A stretch of DNA of 64,000 nucleotides from Edaphovirga cremea (GTDB taxonomy: Bacteria > Pseudomonadota > Gammaproteobacteria > Enterobacterales > Enterobacteriaceae). The notes beneath the pieces are model-generated. The model had not been told where the DNA came from. It saw only the letters and a program-made list of their open reading frames with translations, and ran no database searches. Location: positions 89,941 to 153,940 of the forward strand of contig NZ_QOVA01000010.1 in the NCBI RefSeq assembly GCF_003332275.1, read 5' to 3'. This document shows, piece by piece, positions 39,295 to 48,246 of this stretch (within the stretch, counting starts at the first letter, position 1; the number at the start of each line of letters is the position of its first letter). The translations under genes and the position numbers were made by a program.

Positions 39295-40287
39295 TCAAAG
39301 TTGCTCAATGATGCGGTCAACACCCTGGCGCATGGGATCAACAACAGGTATACCAAATGAGCGCTCAATACCGGCCATATACTTCAGCGCATCCGGTTCA
39401 CTCAAGTATGCGCTATTGATTGAGATGCCCACAAATCTTGCCTTTGGATTAGTCAATTGCGCGGCTTTCAAGTTCAATGCCATGCAGTCGGCAAGATCCG
39501 GCAGTGGGTAATTCACCCCGCGCATCGTCGTTCGCGTTGGCTCATGACAAAGCACCAGCGCATCAGGTTGTGCGCCGTGAATCAATCCCATCGTGACTCC
39601 CGCGAATGAAGGGTGAAACAGAGAACCCTGCCCCTCAATGATATCCCAATGATCCGACTCATTGTCTGGCGCAAGCGTTTCTACCGCACCCGCGATGAAA
39701 TCCGCCACCACGGCATCAATACAGATACCCGCACCGCTAATCAAAATACCGGTCTGCCCGGTGGCCCGAAATGTTGCTTTCATCCCCGCAGCCACCATGG
39801 CTTTCTCGATCGCCAGTGCGGTATACATCTTACCGCAGGAGCAATCCGTTCCCACCGGCAACAGGCGTTTGCCGCTGCGTTTTTTACCGCTGCCGATAGG
39901 CAGAATCCGGCTGGTGTGCCGTACGTCAAATAACGAACGCCCCAAACGTTCGGCGGTCTGCTGCAATACTGGCACATCCGACAAGCGATTGTGTAACCCG
40001 GCAGCCAAATCCATCCCGCTTTCCAGCGCGTGTTGCAGCACCTCGATCCAATTGTCCGCAATCACTCCACCGCGATTGGCAACGCCGATCACCAGGGTTT
40101 TGGCACCCTGTTTTTTTGCCTCGTTGAGATCGAGATCGGGAAGACCGCAATCTACCTTGCAACCGTCCATCCGCAGTTGTCCGAGACAATACTCCGGATG
40201 CCAACTATGGATACCCGTGGCAACTTTAGCCGCGAGTTGGTCGTGCGCATCTGCCAGAAATAACAGATAGGGTTGTTGAATATTCAT
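39295..40287 (-). CDS. DUF1611 protein, DgcN-like
   Basis: Cytoplasmic protein of 330 residues with a Rossmann-like N-terminal part (QPYLLFLADAHDQLAAK, TLVIGVANRGG) and a C-terminal P-loop-like part (LPVGTDCSCGKMYTALAIEKAM, then ATGQTGILISG and DHWDIIEGQGSLFHPSFAGV). A DUF1611 member, DgcN, has been described as an N-acetyltransferase in D-glutamate catabolism, which fits the D-amino-acid aminotransferase gene directly downstream. I chose the ATG at 40287, because the 32 residues before it are not family-like. No DgcA-type racemase is in the window. Confidence 0.85.
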   Translation of the reverse strand: MNIQQPYLLFLADAHDQLAAKVATGIHSWHPEYCLGQLRMDGCKVDCGLPDLDLNEAKKQGAKTLVIGVANRGGVIADNWIEVLQHALESGMDLAAGLHNRLSDVPVLQQTAERLGRSLFDVRHTSRILPIGSGKKRSGKRLLPVGTDCSCGKMYTALAIEKAMVAAGMKATFRATGQTGILISGAGICIDAVVADFIAGAVETLAPDNESDHWDIIEGQGSLFHPSFAGVTMGLIHGAQPDALVLCHEPTRTTMRGVNYPLPDLADCMALNLKAAQLTNPKARFVGISINSAYLSEPDALKYMAGIERSFGIPVVDPMRQGVDRIIEQL

Positions 40288-40661
40288 TAGGCCTGCCTCA
40301 TTAGATATTGAATGTAAAAGAGAAGACGTAAAAGAACACCCAAGCACGTGTCGTGCCATCTGGTGATAATTAAGTATAGTCATTGCAAATCATAGGGTTA
40401 AAATTTCAGAGTTCAGAGCATCTCACCCCATCAGGCTTTTACATCGGTTTCTCGCACCAAAAGCAGGCACAAACACTGCATTCATGCTCATACATGGTTA
40501 TTTTAATAAAAAATTAACACTATTATCGATTTTAATAGCGAAAATTGACATTATGAAAGACATTTATTACATCTGCACTTTGACGCGGAATGAAATACAT
40601 TTGTGCGGCGTTACCTTTCTGATAATAAAAAAATCCTTTCAAATCAATCTGAGATTAAATT
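40288..40661. promoter_or_regulatory. Divergent region between DUF1611 and the first Ig-like gene
   Basis: A gap of 374 bases holding promoters for both directions. It is strongly AT-rich from 40490 on, where base composition shifts to that of the Ig-like genes. A 62-codon frame at 40484-40672 overlaps the next start and has no ribosome binding site, so I do not count it as a gene. Confidence 0.45.
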
Positions 40662-41354
40662 ATGAATATTAAAACTGATTATATCAATACAGCGGTCTAT
40701 ACGTTCACCAATATCAAAGTCACCGATGCACCTAATGGGCAATCTGGAAAAATAGAACTCACAGTAATAGCCTGTGACGGCACCCCGGTTCCCGGCGTAA
40801 ACGTTTCATGGGAAATAAGTCAGGACGAAGAACAATCGGATACCACAATTTCTGTCAGTCAATCCATCACAGATATCAACGGGATGGCTTTTGTCGATGT
40901 AAAAAAAGAGAGTGACGGATTCTCCTCTATCACCGCATCAATAAATTCCGTTATCAAAAATATTAAAGTGATGACGTATGCACTCAATGCACCCATAGTT
41001 ACCAACACTGAAGGCGGTAAATTAGACGTTTTTGATCTTATGAGTACAATTCAGGTTATGATTCCCAGTTATTCAAATATCGCATTTAGAGACAAAATTA
41101 CCCTCCACTGGGCAACTGCTGACGGTGTTGATATTCGAACCTTAACGCGTTTTATTGTTGATGCCAACAATGACATGCCTATTATAATCAATGTTAAATT
41201 TGAATTACCACCTGAGTGTCTTGCACAACAAAATTACGGTATTTATTACGAATCTAGTGATATTTTAAGGAATACGTCCTTCTCTCAACGATTATTTTTC
41301 TTTGTTGACAGGCAGATTCCACTCGCTACTAACTATGATGGGTTGATCATCTGA
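40662..41354 (+). CDS. Ig-like domain protein without signal peptide (first of three)
   Basis: Protein of 230 residues with unknown function. Residues about 15-100 resemble a bacterial Ig-like group 1 (Big_1/invasin) domain: GKIELTVIACDGTPVPGVNVSWEIS, then TDINGMAFVDVKK. Residues about 108-220 are a copy of the ~100-residue module shared with the next two genes: VMIPSYSNIAFRDKITLHW and the closing FFFVD. No signal peptide, membrane segment or anchor is visible. The ribosome binding site is weak. Base composition is AT-rich relative to the genes to the left. It may be a secreted adhesin-like or toxin-accessory protein, but nothing shows how it would leave the cell. Confidence 0.75.
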   Translation: MNIKTDYINTAVYTFTNIKVTDAPNGQSGKIELTVIACDGTPVPGVNVSWEISQDEEQSDTTISVSQSITDINGMAFVDVKKESDGFSSITASINSVIKNIKVMTYALNAPIVTNTEGGKLDVFDLMSTIQVMIPSYSNIAFRDKITLHWATADGVDIRTLTRFIVDANNDMPIIINVKFELPPECLAQQNYGIYYESSDILRNTSFSQRLFFFVDRQIPLATNYDGLII

Positions 41355-41496
41355 ATAATATTTATCATGTAATGATAATTTTTGCAGTATAAACATTTAT
41401 TCTTTGCGCCACAATATTAATCAGGTCTTGCTATCATGTTTTCGACGACTAAATCGTCGCATACTTAATCAATAAAAATATACCAAGAGGTTATTC

Positions 41497-42255
41497 ATGA
41501 AAAATTCCAAAAACACACTTTCTTTACAGCAGGGTCCAGTTACTGATGATCCAGCACCAACCCTGCCAGTAACAAATGTAGATGATGGTATTGTCACTCA
41601 AGGTGATATAGACAACGGCATTCAATGTGAGATTCCTCGTTATAGCGATGCGGCCTTGGGAGACAAAGTCATTTTGTATTGGGGAGAGAACTACACGATT
41701 TCACGCCTTATAAAAGATCCTGAACATAATCTCCCCTGGATAATAGATATCGTTCAAGATACCCCACAAGAGCAAACATTAGCTGATGGGTTATACGAAG
41801 TTCATTATTCTGTTGAGGATCAGGCGCATAACTTCGCCATATCTGAATCAATCAACTTTGAAATAACTGCACACTTGAATCCAGGATCGTTACCGGCACC
41901 CGTCATCCCGGATACTCAGGATGATAATACAATAAATGATGACGAGGCAAAACTTGATGTCATTGTACAAGCTGGCTATGCCGCTATTACAAAAGGTGAC
42001 AGCATTGTCCTTCACCTGCAGGGGTTTGACACAGAAACAGATTTTATGAAAGAAGATTATACAGCAACTTACGCCGTCCAGGATGTGGATGTCCCACTAG
42101 GATATGCGGTGTTCACTGTCCCCTACGCAACTTTCCAAGCTATTGGCGAATTTGCTTATGCCAACGCATGGTTTATTGTCACTCCAGCGGCAGGTGGTAC
42201 AACCAAGTCTTCTGCGACTAAAAAATTCTACGTTGATGTTGTTCTGGCTCACTAA
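41497..42255 (+). CDS. Two-module protein without signal peptide (second of three)
   Basis: Protein of 252 residues with no recognised family. It consists of two copies of the shared module: one from about 20 to 125 (VDDGIVTQGDIDNGIQCEIP, RYSDAALGDKVILYWGENY, IVQDTPQEQ, ISESINFEI) and one from about 130 to 250 (PVIPDTQDDNTINDDEAKL, GYAAITKGDSIVLHLQGFD, YAVQDVDVPLGYAVFTVPY). Each begins with a D-x-x-I-x-x-x-[DE] segment that resembles a calcium-loop-like acidic stretch. AAGAGG precedes the ATG. No signal peptide is seen. It lies 142 bases after the first gene and 162 before the third. Confidence 0.75.
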   Translation: MKNSKNTLSLQQGPVTDDPAPTLPVTNVDDGIVTQGDIDNGIQCEIPRYSDAALGDKVILYWGENYTISRLIKDPEHNLPWIIDIVQDTPQEQTLADGLYEVHYSVEDQAHNFAISESINFEITAHLNPGSLPAPVIPDTQDDNTINDDEAKLDVIVQAGYAAITKGDSIVLHLQGFDTETDFMKEDYTATYAVQDVDVPLGYAVFTVPYATFQAIGEFAYANAWFIVTPAAGGTTKSSATKKFYVDVVLAH

Positions 42256-42417
42256 TTTGGTGATGAATACTCCAATGGGGTAATACTTTTTTTAAGCGGC
42301 ATCATTTCATGCCGCTTATTTTTATTGACCTAAAAAACTTACACCTTCCCATTTAAACCAATTATCTCATTTAATCAATCGTGCAATATAACGCACCAAA
42401 TAATAGAAGGAAAATCC

Positions 42418-45400
42418 ATGAACTCTAATTCTTTGTTCCCCCCGCAATTCCCGCAAATGGCTGATGATGGCGTGATAAATCAGGATGAATTAGATAGCCA
42501 GGGAGGCGTACGTTTCAAGATCATCGAGTACACAGATCCGGCAGTGGGTGATTACATCACTTTTTATTTTGACGCTACGCAATACTTCTATTTATATCTG
42601 GCAGAAGAGCCGGTCAGTCAATACTTTCCATGGAGTGATGTCATCCCGTCGGATAAAGTACCAGATGGTCAATACGAAGCCAAATATCAGGTTTTGGACA
42701 ATGCCAAAAATCTCTCTACATCACAAGTGGCCACCGTCTTTGTCGACAGGGATCAACAAGGAACATTGACACCACCTATTTTCCCTGAGGCTTTGGATGA
42801 TAATACGATTGATGATGTTGAGGCGTTCAGTGACGGAGGAACAACCGTCTATGTTCCCGTTTATAGTGATATGGCTGTCGATGATAGCGTTATTGTCTAC
42901 TGGACTGGCTTTAATGAGCAAGGCGCGCAAATACCGCGAAGTGCCACGACCGTAAGTTATGTCGTTGTAGAGAGGGATCTGACTTATGGACTCTATGTCA
43001 CTATTCCCACACCGTATATTACAGCCATTGGAACAGGCACGGCAAAAGCCTGGTATACCGTGCACAGTGCGACAAGATTTCCTGAACGTTCCATGGATTC
43101 CGAACCCGTCAAGATCAATAGCACCGGGTGGGTTTTCGCTCCGCCTATTTTCAAGGAAGGGTCAGATGGATGGATCGATGCACAGGAAGCCGTTGACGGA
43201 ACACCGTTGTTAGTTCCTTCGTACAGAAATATCAACGTCGGTGACGTGGTGACGACGTATTGGCAGGGATATACGCAGGAAGGTATTGTTGTTCCTACCG
43301 CCTATAACAAGCAAATTCATACGATCACTGTAGCCGATCTCAATCAGGGTTTTGAGGTTATTATTCCTAATGCCGCACTACGTGATATCAGAATCGGCTC
43401 TGGAGAAAGTTATTACACTGTCGTCTTCGCTACCAGTGGCGGCGGAACATCATTGAAAAGCCAGGTTGATGTCGATACCTTGCATACCACATTACTTAAC
43501 GCCCCGACTTTTCCTGAAGCGACGAATGGTTACATTGATACTGCTGATGCACAGAGTGGCAACGGCACACCGATGCAAATTATTTACTCACCCATGAAGG
43601 TTGGAGACCAAGTCACTTTACAATGGACGGGTTACCATTACGGCGATACCAATCCTGTTTCCGGATCGGTTTACATCTGGACGGTAAACGTCTCCTCTGC
43701 GGACGTTGCTGCACAGAGTATTACTTCAATTATTCCCACCGAGAATATTCTTGTTATTGGCACAGGCTATGCCATCGGGAATTATCAGGTAAGTTTTATT
43801 GATGGCGGCATCGGTAATTCAAATACGCAGAAACTCAACATCAATTCTGAAGTACTCTCTTCATTGACCAGCAGCAAATCAACAATTAATGCTGACGGTT
43901 CTGACAAAGCATCGCTAAGCGCGACTGTCACTGATTCAGTAACAGGCACTGGCATCCCAGATGTTGTCGTTTATTGGCGCACCTCTCTCGGTACGCTGAG
44001 TATGCCTTCAAGCAATACCGATCAAAACGGAGTCGCCGTTAATCAAATCGCCAGTAGTCAGCCGGGCAATATCACCGTTGTCGCTAGTCTGGATAATGGC
44101 AGCAGTCGCTCCATCAGTATTACCGCAGGGCAAGTCCAGAAAACACTGTTGGTTATGGGAGCCAGAAGCACCAGCAATCCCTCAGCCGAATCCCAGCGGT
44201 GTACGCTCAGCGTATTTGACGCCGCCACGCGTAATCCAATCACCGCATTCTGGTATTATGAAGGTCAAACCGCCATTATTACGGCACACACCTTCCTGGA
44301 TACGTCACCGCAATTACCTCTCATTGTGCAAAATCCGTCGAACAGTTCGGATTTTGTGACTGTTAATCCGGCAAATATTTTGGGTAATGGCGGTTGGACG
44401 GACACGGAGACCAGCTCAGGCTCTTTTGTTGCCTTACTCAACGATCGCTCGATCATTGGTTGGGGAAATGCGGCCTTTGGGGGATCAACACCACCGTACC
44501 CCTATAACCAATCAGTCAGCACGTTAGCTGCAACATTTGAAGCATTCGGCTGCATTCAGAATTCGGGAGCTGTTTTTACCTGGGGCAACAGCCTGGAGGG
44601 TGGCTATACACCAGACGATATTCTGGCACGCACCGATATCATTGAAATCAAAGGAGCGCGCGGAACTTTTGCCCTGCGGGGTCGCGTTTATCCCTATGTT
44701 GAGAGCTGGGGTTGGGGTACAACGGGCGGTGAGGCATTCAGCTTTATTGTGCCAGCAAATATCGCCTCAATGTCCGATCTGACTATGTTACGGGGTGGGG
44801 ACAATGCCTTTGCCGTCGTCAATACGCAAGGTAAAGTCTTTGCCTGGGGTAAAGAGAGCTGTGGTGGCACTGTGCCTGCCAATATCAGTTCATTGAGCGG
44901 GATTTCTGATTGCTGCGCCTCGCGGAAGGCATTTGCGATAATTTATGGCGGTGGTCGCCTAATTGCCTGGGGTGATTCTGATTATGGTTCCGATGCTTCC
45001 TCGGTATCCTATATCACTAACGCGCATCGCCTGGTGGGAACGGAGTCGGCCTTTACCACGCTACTGAATAATGGCGGTATGGTTTGCTGGGGCTATGCAC
45101 AATTCGGTGGGAATATGCCTTCTGCTTATGCCAGCAGAACAGATATTATTGATGTTAAAGCGAGCTACGGTGCTTTTGCAGCCCTATGTACCAACGGAAC
45201 CGTCTTGACCTGGGGCAGTGCGGATCATGGTGGAGACTGTAGCAGCGTCGCTTCATTACTCAACAATGTTATTTCGATCACGGCCAATGCCGCCAGCTTT
45301 GCTGCATTGAAAAAGGATGGCACGGTTGTGACGTGGGGGAATGCAAGCTATGGCGGGACAACGAGTGGAGCAACCGGGCAGTTGAGTAACGTATTGGCCA

Positions 45401-45534
45401 TATATGCCAATACCCATGCCTATATCGCCCTCAAAGCCGACTCTACGGTGGTCGCCTGGGGCGAACAAAGTTCCGGCGTATACAATTTCCCTTCATCACT
45501 ATTGAATGGCAATATTTCTTATCTTAAAAAGTGA
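42418..45534 (+). CDS. Large repeat protein: four modules, Ig-like domain, nine RCC1-like repeats
   Basis: Protein of 1038 residues, no signal peptide or membrane segment. Residues 1-478 hold four copies of the ~110-residue module, starting LFPPQFPQMADDGVINQDELD, PPIFPEALDDNTIDDVEAF, PPIFKEGSDGWIDAQEA and APTFPEATNGYIDTADAQS. Residues about 479-572 are a Big_1 Ig-like domain (STINADGSDKASLSATVTDS; TDQNGVAVNQIASSQPGNIT). From about 660 to the end come nine repeats of ~42 residues with the pattern xFAALxxxGxVxxWGxxxxGG, as in RCC1-like beta-propellers (for example GAFAALCTNGTVLTWGSADHGG is split by position 7). Such repeats usually bind protein or ligand surfaces. Function unknown. Confidence 0.8.
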   Translation: MNSNSLFPPQFPQMADDGVINQDELDSQGGVRFKIIEYTDPAVGDYITFYFDATQYFYLYLAEEPVSQYFPWSDVIPSDKVPDGQYEAKYQVLDNAKNLSTSQVATVFVDRDQQGTLTPPIFPEALDDNTIDDVEAFSDGGTTVYVPVYSDMAVDDSVIVYWTGFNEQGAQIPRSATTVSYVVVERDLTYGLYVTIPTPYITAIGTGTAKAWYTVHSATRFPERSMDSEPVKINSTGWVFAPPIFKEGSDGWIDAQEAVDGTPLLVPSYRNINVGDVVTTYWQGYTQEGIVVPTAYNKQIHTITVADLNQGFEVIIPNAALRDIRIGSGESYYTVVFATSGGGTSLKSQVDVDTLHTTLLNAPTFPEATNGYIDTADAQSGNGTPMQIIYSPMKVGDQVTLQWTGYHYGDTNPVSGSVYIWTVNVSSADVAAQSITSIIPTENILVIGTGYAIGNYQVSFIDGGIGNSNTQKLNINSEVLSSLTSSKSTINADGSDKASLSATVTDSVTGTGIPDVVVYWRTSLGTLSMPSSNTDQNGVAVNQIASSQPGNITVVASLDNGSSRSISITAGQVQKTLLVMGARSTSNPSAESQRCTLSVFDAATRNPITAFWYYEGQTAIITAHTFLDTSPQLPLIVQNPSNSSDFVTVNPANILGNGGWTDTETSSGSFVALLNDRSIIGWGNAAFGGSTPPYPYNQSVSTLAATFEAFGCIQNSGAVFTWGNSLEGGYTPDDILARTDIIEIKGARGTFALRGRVYPYVESWGWGTTGGEAFSFIVPANIASMSDLTMLRGGDNAFAVVNTQGKVFAWGKESCGGTVPANISSLSGISDCCASRKAFAIIYGGGRLIAWGDSDYGSDASSVSYITNAHRLVGTESAFTTLLNNGGMVCWGYAQFGGNMPSAYASRTDIIDVKASYGAFAALCTNGTVLTWGSADHGGDCSSVASLLNNVISITANAASFAALKKDGTVVTWGNASYGGTTSGATGQLSNVLAIYANTHAYIALKADSTVVAWGEQSSGVYNFPSSLLNGNISYLKK

Positions 45535-45552
45535 TGTTACTCATCTAAAAAA

Positions 45553-45583
45553 CAATGCCGGAGGGTTTCCCCATCCGGCATTG
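45553..45583. terminator. Bidirectional terminator between repeat protein and inverse autotransporter
   Basis: CAATGCCGGA and TCCGGCATTG make a 10-bp stem, with GGG/CCC able to extend it around a short loop, between two convergent stop codons (45534 and 45619). The A-rich left flank gives a T-run for the minus strand. Confidence 0.8.
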
Positions 45584-45618
45584 TAAACCACATTACATAA
45601 TTACTTCATATATAAAGT

Positions 45619-48246
45619 CTAGTGAGCCCCAAGGGTATCAATGCTTCCTGTTGTTGTGGCACTCAGAGATTTTATTTCAGGCTTGGTGACCTTTGCATCG
45701 ATCTTATATTTTGGCAGTGGAGCGCCGCCGCCCTCCTGGTTTTCTCCTTCAATATTCGCTAGCGTAGTCTCGGGAATAATTATGGAAATATCAGTACCCA
45801 TATCTTCCTGACGAACAGTATATGTGGGGGCGACGTAAGCATGGGGTGAGCCGTCAGCCGCGCCCGTTACACTGAAATTAATATCAATCGTATCTCCTGC
45901 CGCCATGCCTGCGTAATTGCTGATTACCACCGGGGTTCCTCCCTGGGACACCTCCCAGTTTATGAGAGGCACGCCTCCTAAAGCCTGAGCATCGGCCTCA
46001 GGAAGGTCCAAAGTGATAGGGCCAAAATCAGGTTGGACAAAGGTCGCGCTGGTAGAGAACGTCTCTCCGTTGACTAGCGCCGTTACGGTAAAGGTCTCTG
46101 CCACTTTATCTGTCATGGCCAAAGTTGCCTGACCGCTTTTATTCGTTAATTCCTGCGGGGCTTTGGCATTTTTTGCCGTTAGCGATGTTTTATCCCAGGC
46201 AATCACCACGTTGCTGAGCGGTACGCCCCCTTTCGTCACCGTTACCTGGGCGATATCCTGATCAACGCCGTCAATGATGGCGTTGTTCTTGATCATTTCC
46301 AGCACGATTTCGGTTTTAACGGCATCAAAGGTTGCGGTGGTACTTCCAGAAAGCTCGCCACTGCTTGCTGATATCGTCACATTTTCTGCGACAGAATCTT
46401 TAATGACCAGCGTCGAAATACCGTTCTCATCGGTGGTTGCCGTTAGCGGTGTCGCCGCAGAGGCCGTGCTGCTGCCACTCAGATTCCAGGTCACGACGGC
46501 GCCCACGATCGGCTGATGGCTGGCATTGGTGACGATGGCTTGCGCCACATCAAGGCTGGTATTATCTGCTGGCTGATGATTGGTCGTCATGGTGACATCA
46601 ATCGCCGCCGCGGTATCATCATTGATAAACCCTGATGGCACCGTTTCCGTTTGACCGTCAGCGGAAGCGCTCAACATGACCGCACCTTCTTTCTGGTTGG
46701 TGAACTTTACCGTCGCCTGTCCCTGTCCATCCGTTTTGCTCTGGCTGTCGGTAATGACAGCACCATTGTCGGTACTCCAGGTGATAGCAACCTCAGGCAT
46801 CGCTTTACCATTTGCATCTTTTACCGTCACTTGCCCGGTATTCGCATCATTGCCATCCGCCTTGCTGTTATTTTTAGTAATCGCCAAACTCAGGTCGGCC
46901 GATGGAATAAACGAAGTAGTGGCTGTTTTAGTGACTGAACCCGAGGTGGCCTGAACAATCACCTGTTCAGCCGTTTTATTGGTGATATTCACCGTGGCAT
47001 TGCCATTTTCATCCGTGGTGGTGGTTGACGGGCTAAGTTGCGCCGTACCCGTTACGCTCCAGTCAATAACGGCATTACGGACGGGCAAACCGTCTGATGT
47101 TGTCGCCTGAACGGATGCGGTATTCATTGAAAGGCCATCTGCCGGACTACCATCCTTATTAATCACCAGCGTCATGTTCGCAAGGGAATTGCTGACACTT
47201 TTCTTTTTATACGCCATAACAATGGTGTTATTTCGCTCCACCAGATCGTAGCGACTTCCCGCCAGACTTCGCTGTACCGCAACCTGCGCGGGTGATATTT
47301 GTTCCTGCCATGGTCGCCCGATGTTATAGCGGAAATTCATGCTGAACTGGGTATCGTCCAGGGAATCCTGTCCGCGCTTATACTCCACGCCGAATGTCAG
47401 CAGTGGGATCGGCGTGTAGTTGATACCTAACGTTACCGATGACGGGTCATCCTGTAGATGGTCTTTATCAAAGAGGGCTACATCATCACCGTAGTATTGT
47501 TCATACATCAACTTCGCGCCCAATTGCGGATAAGAGGGTAAATACCCTTCGGCCCGTACATCAAATCCATTGGCGGGCTTTTCGTTGTAGTCGTCGAAAT
47601 CCCGCGATTGGTGCCAGTCTGTTGTACCGATGTAACTGTTTGCAGACAGTTTCAGGTTGTTCGTCCAGGCTTCCGCACCAAGACCTACCCGCCTGTTTTT
47701 TCCTGTAAAATCATCATCTAAAAAAACGTTACCACCAAACATCCAGTTATCAACTGTAAAGGCGCGAACCCCCATACCCAGGTTGCCAGTGATACGCCCA
47801 TCAGGTGCCCGCAGCCCGAGTTGGGTGAAAAACATTTGCTGCTCGGTGTTATAAACAGGCGCCAGAAAGTCAAAGGAACTGTCATCCCAATTGCCATTGT
47901 CATCAACGTTCAGTTGAACTCGCGCGGTACCAAATTGATTCAGCCATTTTTCAGCAGAGTCAGAGACATAGCCGGCTGATAATGATTTGGCTGAATCAAC
48001 CACACCCTTTGTACCATTCGCTGCCATCGAACCCGCCAGACCTGATAGCTGCGTTGAATACGTGCCCCAATCATTTGGCGTATCGTTATTATTGTCATAC
48101 CCAGCAGAATAGGTTGATGACGTGGGCTCACTGGCATTTGCAGAGTGACTGATGACTATAGGGCATATAAATTGAAGCGCGATTTGCCCCCATATCCATG
48201 ATTTTGTTACCGGTGAGCAGCGAGATCGCTTTTTAACAATATTCAT
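45619..48246 (-). CDS. Inverse autotransporter adhesin (intimin/invasin family)
   Basis: Outer-membrane adhesin of 875 residues. A long signal peptide (1-37, ending SHSANA) is followed by a short linker without a LysM domain, the intimin-type beta-barrel (about 85-340: WLNQFGTARVQLNVDDNGN, YNTEQQMFFTQLGLR, NVFLDDDFTGKNRRVGLGAE, RYNIGRPWQEQ), the plug/linker YDLVERNNTIVMAY, and four Big_1 Ig-like domains starting at about 352, 450, 550 and 645. The last ~120 residues (from PDFGPITLDLPEAD) are not a C-type lectin domain but a copy of the module found in the three convergent proteins. The passenger is exported through its own barrel. The ribosome binding site is weak. Confidence 0.92.
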   Translation of the reverse strand: MNIVKKRSRCSPVTKSWIWGQIALQFICPIVISHSANASEPTSSTYSAGYDNNNDTPNDWGTYSTQLSGLAGSMAANGTKGVVDSAKSLSAGYVSDSAEKWLNQFGTARVQLNVDDNGNWDDSSFDFLAPVYNTEQQMFFTQLGLRAPDGRITGNLGMGVRAFTVDNWMFGGNVFLDDDFTGKNRRVGLGAEAWTNNLKLSANSYIGTTDWHQSRDFDDYNEKPANGFDVRAEGYLPSYPQLGAKLMYEQYYGDDVALFDKDHLQDDPSSVTLGINYTPIPLLTFGVEYKRGQDSLDDTQFSMNFRYNIGRPWQEQISPAQVAVQRSLAGSRYDLVERNNTIVMAYKKKSVSNSLANMTLVINKDGSPADGLSMNTASVQATTSDGLPVRNAVIDWSVTGTAQLSPSTTTTDENGNATVNITNKTAEQVIVQATSGSVTKTATTSFIPSADLSLAITKNNSKADGNDANTGQVTVKDANGKAMPEVAITWSTDNGAVITDSQSKTDGQGQATVKFTNQKEGAVMLSASADGQTETVPSGFINDDTAAAIDVTMTTNHQPADNTSLDVAQAIVTNASHQPIVGAVVTWNLSGSSTASAATPLTATTDENGISTLVIKDSVAENVTISASSGELSGSTTATFDAVKTEIVLEMIKNNAIIDGVDQDIAQVTVTKGGVPLSNVVIAWDKTSLTAKNAKAPQELTNKSGQATLAMTDKVAETFTVTALVNGETFSTSATFVQPDFGPITLDLPEADAQALGGVPLINWEVSQGGTPVVISNYAGMAAGDTIDINFSVTGAADGSPHAYVAPTYTVRQEDMGTDISIIIPETTLANIEGENQEGGGAPLPKYKIDAKVTKPEIKSLSATTTGSIDTLGAH

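Noticed and set aside
40484..40672. Small plus-strand frame of 62 codons
   Set aside because: It overlaps the start of the Ig-like gene, lacks a ribosome binding site and looks like translated AT-rich spacer.
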